Origin: Gillisia mitskevichiae
GTDB lineage: Bacteria; Bacteroidota; Bacteroidia; Flavobacteriales; Flavobacteriaceae
NCBI RefSeq assembly: GCF_003634585.1
Contig: NZ_RBLG01000002.1
Coordinates: 248,001 to 312,000 of the forward strand
Reading direction: 5' to 3'
Length of the DNA: 64,000 nt
Below are positions 27,759 to 34,199 of the stretch, in pieces (the first letter of the stretch is position 1; each line of letters starts with the position of its first letter). The translations under genes and the position numbers were made by a program. The notes below the pieces were generated by a model. It worked only from the letters and a program-made list of their open reading frames with translations. It was not told the DNA's origin and searched no databases.

Positions 27759-27786
27759 CAAAACGATTAATTCTAACCGAATTATT

Positions 27787-27861
27787 CGGGGTGTAGCGTA
27801 GCCCGGTTATCGCGCCTGCTTTGGGAGCAGGAGGCCGCAGGTTCGAATCCTGCCACCCCGA
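27787..27861 (+). tRNA. tRNA-Pro (anticodon TGG), integration target
   Basis: A 75-nt tRNA with acceptor arms CGGGGTG and CACCCCG and discriminator A; CCA follows in the DNA at 27862-27864. The anticodon TGG is at 27822-27824 in a CCTGC/GCAGG stem. The 3' end (from 27847) is duplicated at 32319-32334, which marks it as the attachment site of the element to its right. The gene remains intact. Confidence 0.96.
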
Positions 27862-27862
27862 C
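27847..27862. repeat. attL: tRNA-Pro 3'-end copy of the 16-bp direct repeat
   Basis: ATCCTGCCACCCCGAC, identical to 32319-32334. It covers the T-arm 3' strand, the acceptor 3' strand and the discriminator. The match stops at 27846 and 27863. Confidence 0.9.
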
Positions 27863-27884
27863 CAAATGGGTATTAAAACCCGCC

Positions 27885-27919
27885 AAAACACTGTTAATCT
27901 CTTGATTATCAGTGTTTTT
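27885..27919 (+). terminator. Intrinsic terminator after tRNA-Pro, carried by the element
   Basis: AAAACACTG (27885-27893) pairs with CAGTGTTTT (27910-27918), and TAATC pairs with GATTA inside, around a TCTT loop with one T-T mismatch; a T-run follows. It lies inside the element, so the element supplies a new terminator for the tRNA unit in place of the original one at 32341. Confidence 0.8.
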
Positions 27920-27963
27920 TATTTTTAATGATATCAAATAATATCATTTAAATACATAAGTCT

Positions 27964-27985
27964 GGTGAATCATTCGGTGAATCAT
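27964..27985. repeat. Left copy of 22-bp element-end repeat (possible integrase arm site)
   Basis: GGTGAATCATTC is followed by GGTGAATCAT, a tandem of a 12-bp unit. It lies 102 bases inside attL and matches 32241-32262 at 21 of 22 positions in the same orientation. Paired sites near both ends of an integrative element commonly bind the integrase N-terminal domain or an excisionase. Confidence 0.65.
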
Positions 27986-28076
27986 TTTATTACAGATATT
28001 TACGTAACTTCATAGAGCATATAACTGATTTGACTTTCGTCTTTGCAAACTGATTGTTTCATTTAAGACGCTTGAA

Positions 28077-29291
28077 ATGCCTAATTACACTACCTTTTCC
28101 GTATTATTCTTTGTTCGTAAACACCACAACGAGACCAAGAAATTATTTATTTATGCCCGAGTTACCGTGGATGGTAAACGCTCAGAAATAAGTTTAAAAA
28201 GATCAATATCGGTGAATCATTGGGACGTCTCAAAAGGACGTGCCAAAGGAACTACTCCAAAAGCAAGAAGTTTAAACCAGTATTTGGACCAGATCTATAC
28301 TAAATTTCTGGACTGCCACAAGCAACTATCTTCCGAGAACAAAGTGGTTACAGCCCAAAGTATCAAAGCCCGGTTCTACGGGAATGATGAGCACCAGAAA
28401 ACCTTGTCGGAATTAATGAGCTATCACAATTCTCACATGAAGAACGTGTTGAAACCCGGCACGATGAAAAATTATCGTACTACCGAAACCTACTTAAATG
28501 AGTTTTTAAAGCAGAAAATGAACTGTAATGATATTAACATCAAACAGATCAACTATCAGTTTGTAACCGACTTTGAACAGTTCCTACGCAACTATTCGGC
28601 TAAGGTTTCTCGTAAGACTTGTGGCAACAATGGCACGATGAAACATTTGGAACGTTTTAAAAAGATGTTGAACCTTTCAATTAGGCTGGAATGGCTTGTT
28701 AAAAACCCTTTTGACAATTTCCAATTCAGGTTTGAGAAAAATGAGCGGCAATATCTAAGCAAACGGGAACTTCAAATAGTAGAGAACACTGAATTCACGA
28801 ATAGCAGTTTACAAAAAGTTAAAGACATTTTCATCTTCTCCTGTTATACTGGGCTTTCTTATATAGATATAAAAGAATTGACCATTCATCAGATTATTAA
28901 AGGAATCGATGGGAGCAACTGGATCTATACTAAACGGGAGAAAACAGACGAAACGGTAAAAGTGCCACTTTTGCCCCAGGCCCAAAATATTATGGATCGA
29001 TATGCCGATAGTATAAAAGACGAAATTTTATTCCCGGTATTTTCTAACCAGAAAGTCAACAAATATCTAAAAGAGGTGATGCTGCAATTGAAAATAAAAA
29101 AAACAATTACCTTTCATTCTGCCAGGCACACTTTTGCTACCACGGTTACCTTATCCAATGGTGTACCCATCGAAACGGTCTCTAAACTTTTAGGACATAC
29201 CAAATTATCTACTACTCAGATTTATGCAAGGGTTTTGGAAAATAAAATTAGTAAAGATATGCTTGCTCTTAGGCAAGTATTAAACCAATAA
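28077..29291 (+). CDS. Tyrosine recombinase/integrase (CTnDOT-like)
   Basis: A 404-residue phage-type integrase that should move the element in and out of tRNA-Pro. An N-terminal arm-binding region with VNHWD is followed by a SAM-like core-binding domain (about 105-215) and the catalytic domain. Catalytic residues visible are His347 and Arg350 (HSAR), His374 (LGHT) and the nucleophile Tyr383 (QIYARV). The first Arg is replaced by Ser261 in CYTGLSYIDI, as in the Bacteroides CTnDOT integrase family. It starts 215 bases inside attL and reads away from the tRNA. Confidence 0.93.
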   Translation: MPNYTTFSVLFFVRKHHNETKKLFIYARVTVDGKRSEISLKRSISVNHWDVSKGRAKGTTPKARSLNQYLDQIYTKFLDCHKQLSSENKVVTAQSIKARFYGNDEHQKTLSELMSYHNSHMKNVLKPGTMKNYRTTETYLNEFLKQKMNCNDINIKQINYQFVTDFEQFLRNYSAKVSRKTCGNNGTMKHLERFKKMLNLSIRLEWLVKNPFDNFQFRFEKNERQYLSKRELQIVENTEFTNSSLQKVKDIFIFSCYTGLSYIDIKELTIHQIIKGIDGSNWIYTKREKTDETVKVPLLPQAQNIMDRYADSIKDEILFPVFSNQKVNKYLKEVMLQLKIKKTITFHSARHTFATTVTLSNGVPIETVSKLLGHTKLSTTQIYARVLENKISKDMLALRQVLNQ

Positions 29292-29352
29292 ATTAATAAC
29301 ATGGATTCTAGTTTTAATAAACTTGAAACCATGTTATTAAATAAAAGATACC

Positions 29353-30921
29353 TTAATGTGCAACAATAATTTTATAGGTTTCTTCTTCCTCTCTAACTTG
29401 AATTTTTAGAAAATACAAGCCTTCTTTCAAATTGGACACATCCATTTTCGTAGTTCCGTATGGATCGAGTTCAATATCTTTTACAAATGCCCCGCTAAAA
29501 TCAAATAATTTCGCAAGTTGAGCAGTTTTTTCAAAAATCAAACTTTGCGTTTCATTTGTGATATTTGATTTTTCATTATTAGCTTTAATAGTAACTTCGC
29601 TCGATGCCGGGTTGGGGGATATCTTGAAACCACAAGGTCCACCCAGACCACATCTTTCAGAAGTAACATACATGGCACCTCTACTTTCTCCACATGCATT
29701 GGTTGTAAAAAGTTCAACCAAATAGGTTCCTGCTCGACTAGACGAAAAATAAATAAATGATATTGGACCATTCGTAAATGTTACTTCACTCTGTCCATTA
29801 ATATCTAAATATGGAGAGTTCGATTTTAACCTATAAGAAACTGCCCCGTCAGAATTAGGAAGTGTATAAGGCTCAGAAAAACTGTTGGTGCATAGATTAG
29901 GGGCTTGTGGCAAACTAGCGTCAGGTTTTCCTACATAAACTACTTTAGTCGCTTCAGCGCCATTATTATAGGTTGCTGTAATAAAACCATTACCACGACT
30001 GCTTGCGTATTTGGCTTTAACGGTGACTGTTGAAGTAGTAAAACTTATTATTTCTAAATTATTACTTGTAGTCCAGCTCATATGATTGGGTGCATTTTGT
30101 AAAGTGAAAACCGAATTCGAAGAATTGCAGACCAAAGATGCGCCAGTAATATCTGGGAGAGGTACATTACTATTAATCCAAGATATATAGTTAAATAACT
30201 TTGTATAAATTGTTGGTTTTTCAGCTTTTGGAAACTCTCCCCAACTACTACATCCAATTAGATATCGAATTCCGTTACTAACCAAGGAGAGAGGTCCACC
30301 GCTGTCGCCGCGAGATACCCCGGAGTCTGGTTGGTAAAGAGCAATCATATTATTGTTTACAGGTGTTGAGCCGGTATTAATACTGTTTGCTTGAGTATTG
30401 CTTATAATTGGCATTTCCAGTTCTTGCAATATAATAGATGGTGACGGATTAGTACCGTCCAAAGTGTTTCCCCACCCCGTAACTCTAGCTGTTTGTCCAG
30501 TATCAGAATGTGATAAACTATTAGTAAGCTTAATTGGTAGAACTCTAGCATTAAAATTTAGAGGGACGGCAAGCCTGATTAGTGCAACGTCATTGTTAGA
30601 AGTAGCAGGATCATAGTTTGGATGAATTATAACCTGTGCAACATTTAAATATTGTCCATTAATATTATCCGTTCTATCTGTTATCCCAGCAGCAACCTTT
30701 AATTGATTTATAGGTACGTTATCTAAACAGTGTGCAGCGGTTAAAATCCATTCCGGGGTAAGAATTGATCCGCCACACCAATGACCGCCATTTCTTTGAA
30801 TAGAAATTTGCCAAGGATTGTTCTCTACAGTCGTATTGTTTCCTCCGATTATATTCGTTTCTTGGCTATATCCATTAAGTGCAACGAGAAAAAATAATGT
30901 ATGAAGTAGTAGTTTTTTCAT
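29353..30921 (-). CDS. Secreted S1 (trypsin-fold) protease with type IX sorting domain
   Basis: A 522-residue secreted serine protease. A signal peptide is followed by a short pro-segment to IIGG (24-27). Catalytic residues are His64 (TAAHC), Asp111 (NNDVALIRL) and Ser207 (GDSGGP). The position matching specificity residue 189 looks like Gly201 rather than trypsin Asp, so cleavage after Lys/Arg should not be assumed. Two Ig/PKD-like regions (about 255-420) precede a type A T9SS C-terminal domain (FKISPNPASSEVTI, GLYFLKI). It is element cargo, 25 bases after the lipoprotein gene. Confidence 0.92.
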   Translation of the reverse strand: MKKLLLHTLFFLVALNGYSQETNIIGGNNTTVENNPWQISIQRNGGHWCGGSILTPEWILTAAHCLDNVPINQLKVAAGITDRTDNINGQYLNVAQVIIHPNYDPATSNNDVALIRLAVPLNFNARVLPIKLTNSLSHSDTGQTARVTGWGNTLDGTNPSPSIILQELEMPIISNTQANSINTGSTPVNNNMIALYQPDSGVSRGDSGGPLSLVSNGIRYLIGCSSWGEFPKAEKPTIYTKLFNYISWINSNVPLPDITGASLVCNSSNSVFTLQNAPNHMSWTTSNNLEIISFTTSTVTVKAKYASSRGNGFITATYNNGAEATKVVYVGKPDASLPQAPNLCTNSFSEPYTLPNSDGAVSYRLKSNSPYLDINGQSEVTFTNGPISFIYFSSSRAGTYLVELFTTNACGESRGAMYVTSERCGLGGPCGFKISPNPASSEVTIKANNEKSNITNETQSLIFEKTAQLAKLFDFSGAFVKDIELDPYGTTKMDVSNLKEGLYFLKIQVREEEETYKIIVAH

Positions 30922-30946
30922 TTTCTAAGAAAATTTAAATAATTAA

Positions 30947-31366
30947 TTATTTTGTAACCTTTAAATTTTCGATCAGATAAAATAAATGAAGATTGTTTGT
31001 CAATCGACCGTGCGCTCCGGAAACACATGTAGAAATCGTACCTTTAACCATAAGCTCCTCTCCGATTTCCCCTATATTATTTGCGGGAGCAAAAATCCTA
31101 ATTATTGATACGCTATCTTTGTTAGCCAACTCAGGTAAATGTATTTCGGCATCAACTTCCAAATAAAATCGATTGCCATCATAAAAATAATCCCCATCTT
31201 CTATTGACTTTACCGTGGCAGGAATAGCTTCTTTCAAAACTATTCTGACCTCCCTCTCGTTACATTTTGAAAAAATATCCTGATTGATATCATCCCTAGT
31301 AGAACAGGAAAAAAATGTTAAAACAACAAAATAAATTATAGGTTTTATCATAACTAATGTTTTCAT
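30947..31366 (-). CDS. Small lipoprotein cotranscribed with the element protease
   Basis: A 139-residue lipoprotein of no recognised family. The lipobox is TFFSC with Cys21 from the ATG at 31366, chosen over a TTG two codons earlier. The mature part is mostly beta strand with three further Cys (CNER, STCVS) and a segment ELMVKGTISTCVSG that recalls an OB-type barrel. It precedes the protease gene on the same strand with a 25-base gap. A role as protease inhibitor, chaperone or anchor is suggested only by that linkage. Confidence 0.75.
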   Translation of the reverse strand: MKTLVMIKPIIYFVVLTFFSCSTRDDINQDIFSKCNEREVRIVLKEAIPATVKSIEDGDYFYDGNRFYLEVDAEIHLPELANKDSVSIIRIFAPANNIGEIGEELMVKGTISTCVSGAHGRLTNNLHLFYLIENLKVTK

Positions 31367-31509
31367 TTTCAATATAAAATGTATTATAAAGATGCTTTAA
31401 CCTTTAAAAGGTTTCGAAAAAATATTGTTATTATGTGAATTTATTAATAAATATAGAGAATTCATTTTAAAATCCCTAATTATTTACTTTCCTTTGCAAC
31501 TTCCGGGCG

Positions 31510-31548
31510 CAAAGCAAGATTGTCATGACAATGACACATCTTGCTTTG
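31510..31548. repeat. 11-bp perfect inverted repeat upstream of element cargo
   Basis: CAAAGCAAGAT (31510-31520) and ATCTTGCTTTG (31538-31548) flank a 17-base loop that itself holds the palindrome TGTCATGACA. A T-rich tail follows on the plus strand, so it could end a plus transcript; equally it may be an operator 144 bases upstream of the lipoprotein start. Confidence 0.6.
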
Positions 31549-31865
31549 TTCCTTTGTTCCTTTTTAGTGCAAATCAATAACTATGGTATGTAAATTTTGA
31601 CTAACAGCTAGTAGCCTGAAATATAGCTGGAGATTTACCTCTAAAAAATGTTTTTAATAAAATTTGTCGCAAAAATCAAAGCATTTACTGGGCTTCTCAC
31701 GGCATTTGTCGCAAATTTCATAAAAAACCACATACTTAAACACTTTAAAAAGCTTATAATCAATGAATTAGGGATATATAACATCGCGCAGCGTGTTACC
31801 CTCTTGCTATTCCTAATTTCATTTTTTTATAAAATTAAAACGGAATACAAATTTAAAAAATAACC

Positions 31866-32183
31866 TCACGGTGAGCCATACAATTTACTTTTTTTATCCT
31901 GAGCACTTTCCTTTTTTTTGATTGCCTTAAAATTTTCTGATAGTAGGTTCTCCTTAACTATTTTATCAATTTACTTCTTCCAGTGCCTTCGCTACTACCT
32001 TTTTTTGATGCTGTTCTATCCAACGATTTAGAATTAGGAAAGGACTTATACAAAGGGCAAAGCATGAAGCCCGGCTTATGCAGTCCGGCTAACTTCTAAA
32101 TCTTGTCCATTTGCATCAACTAAAAAAAGTAGTAGGTACATGGAAAATTCGTTTTTAGGAAAGTATGTTTTAAAGAAAATCAT
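31866..32183 (-). pseudogene. Possible frameshifted coding remnant inside the element
   Basis: Three short minus-strand frames lie end to end. An ATG at 32183 gives a 35-residue frame ending QDLEVSRTA at 32076. A second frame is open from 32088 to 31966 and ends NRWIEQHQKKVVAKALEEV. A third continues with one base shift at about 31967 as DKIVKENLLSENFKAIKKK and ends at 31866. The last two read like one lysine-rich C-terminus broken by a single-base indel. I cannot name the parent family; a lost mobilisation or regulatory gene of the element is one option. Coding bias is weak, so confidence is low. Confidence 0.3.
31992..32135. repeat. Nested long inverted repeat (possible structured RNA or cruciform)
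   Basis: Four inverted pairs nest around one centre. CTACTAC, T7 and GATGC (31992-32011) pair with GCATC, A7 and GTAGTAG (32113-32135), with small bulges. GATTTAGAATTAG (32025-32037) pairs with 32089-32102. GGACT (32042) pairs with AGTCC (32082). GGGC (32055) pairs with GCCC (32069). In all about 40 pairs over 144 bases. It lies 184 bases inside attR and overlaps the decayed minus frames. Function is unknown. Confidence 0.6.
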
Positions 32184-32240
32184 ATCTTTATAGCACAAAG
32201 ACGAGTAAATAATATGAAAGCTCTTTGTTTTATGAAGTTT

Positions 32241-32262
32241 GGTGAATCATTCGGTGAAACAT
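32241..32262. repeat. Right copy of 22-bp element-end repeat
   Basis: GGTGAATCATTC followed by GGTGAAACAT; one mismatch to the left copy at 27964-27985. It lies 56 bases inside attR. Confidence 0.65.
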
Positions 32263-32318
32263 CAAATTGATTTGCAGTGAAAGTACTGTGGATAGGGCGT
32301 TTGTTCTTGAATAAATTA

Positions 32319-32334
32319 TCCTGCCACCCCGACT
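32319..32334. repeat. attR: right copy of the 16-bp tRNA-Pro direct repeat
   Basis: ATCCTGCCACCCCGAC, identical to 27847-27862. It is followed at once by the hairpin at 32341, which would be the original terminator of the tRNA-Pro unit. Confidence 0.9.
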
Positions 32335-32340
32335 ACATAA

Positions 32341-32372
32341 AGCCTTCAACGTAAGTTGGAGGCTTTTTTTTG
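32341..32372 (+). terminator. Displaced original terminator of the tRNA-Pro unit
   Basis: AAGCCTTCAAC (32341-32351) pairs with GTTGGAGGCTT (32356-32366) around GTAA, with one G-T pair, and runs into eight Ts. It sits 7 bases past attR, the right distance for a tRNA terminator before integration. Confidence 0.85.
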
Positions 32373-32424
32373 TTTGATATTTTTAATTATTTTGATGTTT
32401 TTTAAGTAACAATTGGAGAGAATA

Positions 32425-33093
32425 CTATTTACTTACAGTATCGGTACTAATAAATTCCATTTCATCAATTTGATTCTTGTCAATATCATCTTCAGGTATC
32501 ATATTCACGATCATAGAATTAACAATTCTACTCTTATTTTTATCGGGATTAATAATACTAGCCTTATGAAACACACCAAGCGTTTCCCTATCAACTTTAG
32601 GCTTACTGTTATTTATTAAAACAATCTTATACGCAGCCTTTTTCAATTGTTTTACTTTGGTGGTATAAGGCTCTAGGGAAGTATCATTATTTATGAATAC
32701 CGGATTAAAGTTTTCGAGATAATCTTTGGAGGCAGCCTCGCTTTCGTTTGCATATTTAAAATAATCTGCTAAATACAACTCACTCTCTATTTCACTTGGT
32801 TCATATCCTAACATTAAAAAGGATTGGTCTCCCGCATTATCAAGATGGTAAGGTGTGTTTACTTGCTGATCAAAACGGACAAGCCAATGATAGCTTAATT
32901 TCTTATTGAATCTTTGCTGTGTTAGATTTGATAATTCCTTCTTTAGTTCAACCATTATCGATCTAAACTGGTGAGAGCCTATGTTATTTCCAAAATCTAA
33001 ATGAACAAAGCCTGGCTTGTCGGTGGTTTTTCTGAAAACCTCTTCAATACAATGCTTAGCGATGTTTGGTATATTGATCTCTCGTATTTCCAT
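32425..33093 (-). CDS. 2OG-Fe(II) oxygenase-like protein
   Basis: A 222-residue soluble protein with the facial-triad spacing of 2-oxoglutarate/Fe(II) oxygenases: His83-x-Asp85 in TPYHLDNAGDQSF, then His176 in GVFHKAS and Arg189 as the likely 2-oxoglutarate anchor. The strand FLMLGYEPSEIESELYLADYF is a strong block, but I cannot name the subfamily or substrate. It follows the TetR gene on the same strand, with a motif resembling the TetR gene's own upstream site in the 198-base gap. The fold assignment is by motif only. Confidence 0.6.
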   Translation of the reverse strand: MEIREINIPNIAKHCIEEVFRKTTDKPGFVHLDFGNNIGSHQFRSIMVELKKELSNLTQQRFNKKLSYHWLVRFDQQVNTPYHLDNAGDQSFLMLGYEPSEIESELYLADYFKYANESEAASKDYLENFNPVFINNDTSLEPYTTKVKQLKKAAYKIVLINNSKPKVDRETLGVFHKASIINPDKNKSRIVNSMIVNMIPEDDIDKNQIDEMEFISTDTVSK

Positions 33094-33259
33094 GCTACTT
33101 TATTTAAAAACTATTTTGAAATCTTTTGCGGTAAGCATACTATTAAATTTGATATTGGAATTTTTATTAATAAGCGAAAAGTCTAATCTATAAAATACTT
33201 AAAGACTACTTTATTAATTTCCTTAGAGGAAAATTTCTAGCTATTGATAAACTATAAAT

Positions 33260-33272
33260 AACCGACCGTTTA
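33260..33272. promoter_or_regulatory. Operator-like motif upstream of the oxygenase-like gene
   Basis: AACCGACCGTTTA. It matches 11 of 13 positions with the motif found (inverted) just upstream of the TetR gene at 33880-33892. It has a partial dyad (TAA-CG..CG-TTA). A shared TetR operator is inferred. Confidence 0.45.
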
Positions 33273-33291
33273 ATTATTAAATAAAAAAAGA

Positions 33292-33855
33292 TCACAGGTT
33301 TTTAAATACATTTTCTACATAATTATTTAGTTGATCTTTTTTGAACATCCTTGTGGCAGATGATAAGCCGAACATAGAAATAATTAAAAAGTCTGCTTGT
33401 TCCTGTATAATTGCAATTTCTTTATTTAGGTCCTGACTTAAACTTTTGATAAAAACCTTTTTCAAGTCTTCCATAAAATTTGATAAAACTTCCTTCACTC
33501 TTTCATCTGTTTCATTTCCAATTTCATTAGAAGTATTTGTTACTAAACATCCTTTACCTAATTCTGAAATGTTCGTAAAATCTATAAAATCATAGAAATA
33601 TTGTTTTATTCCAAGGATTCCATTTGTTGAATTTTTCAACTTATCAATAACTAGATCTAGTTTTTTATTATAAATTCTTACACATTCTAGAAATACCCCA
33701 TTCTTATTTACAAAACTAGAATAGATGGAGAATTTATTGATGCCCATTTCTTTTTCGAGCATTTGCATAGAGGTATTTTCAAATCCATTAAGCCAGAATA
33801 AATTCATAGCTTTTTCTATAACTTCTTCTTCAATATATTCTTTCTTTCTAGGCAT
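33292..33855 (-). CDS. TetR/AcrR-family transcriptional regulator
   Basis: A 187-residue regulator from the ATG at 33855; a longer frame starts 7 codons earlier. The N-terminal helix-turn-helix is complete (AMNLFWLNGFENTSMQMLEKEMGINKFSIYSSFVNKNGVF). The C-terminal ligand domain ends with SMFGLSSATRMFKKDQLNNYVENVF, like the common TetR subgroup whose target lies next door. The adjacent oxygenase-like gene and the shared motifs suggest it controls itself and that gene. Confidence 0.9.
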   Translation of the reverse strand: MPRKKEYIEEEVIEKAMNLFWLNGFENTSMQMLEKEMGINKFSIYSSFVNKNGVFLECVRIYNKKLDLVIDKLKNSTNGILGIKQYFYDFIDFTNISELGKGCLVTNTSNEIGNETDERVKEVLSNFMEDLKKVFIKSLSQDLNKEIAIIQEQADFLIISMFGLSSATRMFKKDQLNNYVENVFKNL

Positions 33856-33876
33856 ATTCACTTTATCTCTGTACAA

Positions 33877-34199
33877 ATCTAAACGATTGGTTAGAAACAG
33901 AAAACCTTTTAATAAAATATTATGTTACCTGCATTTGTAAATGGATTTGGAAGGTTAAGTCAAATTAAAAAATCAAAAGTCCAATATCCCTTTATTACCA
34001 TCAATATCATTCAATTATGGAATTACAAGCTAATTCACATTTAATTGCAGATTTAACTATTGAATTGATATTTTTAACTCTTAATATGTAATATTTATAT
34101 ATACTTTTCCTACATTTAAGACTTTCCCTGCAATTTTGGATTTTTTGTTGGGATAAGAACTTAATTGTGCTTCCCCATAAGCAAGGAACAAAATTGATT
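33877..34199. other. Divergent intergenic region between TetR and PAS sensor genes
   Basis: A 323-base AT-rich gap. The only sites I can support are the operator-like TAAACGATTGGTT at 33880-33892 (inverse of the motif at 33260) and an AAGGAA ribosome-binding-like stretch before the ATG at 34200. No RNA gene or ORF is visible. Confidence 0.45.

Larger units (their letters stand above)
27847..32334 (+). mobile_element. Small tRNA-Pro integrative element (about 4.5 kb)
   Basis: The element is delimited by a 16-bp direct repeat ATCCTGCCACCCCGAC, the left copy inside the tRNA-Pro 3' end and the right copy at 32319-32334. A tyrosine recombinase gene lies next to attL. The cargo is a lipoprotein gene and a type IX-secreted protease gene, and the right quarter is noncoding and decayed. 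A 22-bp near-identical sequence lies inside each end (27964 and 32241). No transfer, mobilisation or replication gene is intact, so it is probably a satellite-like or decaying integrative element. Confidence 0.85.

Noticed and set aside
27562-27891. 109-codon minus-strand frame across the two tRNA genes
   Set aside because: Its sequence (GWQDSNLRPPAPKAG) is the well-known artefact of translating the antisense of tRNA genes.
28211-28221. Third copy of GGTGAATCATT, inside the integrase gene
   Set aside because: Only 11 bases match, it lacks the tandem second half and it encodes the conserved VNHW residues, so it is most likely coincidence.
31648-31863. 71-codon plus-strand frame in the element's noncoding arm
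   Set aside because: Low-complexity hydrophobic/basic composition, a 12-bp direct repeat (ATTTGTCGCAAA at 31662 and 31704) explains the repeated residues, and there is no context support.
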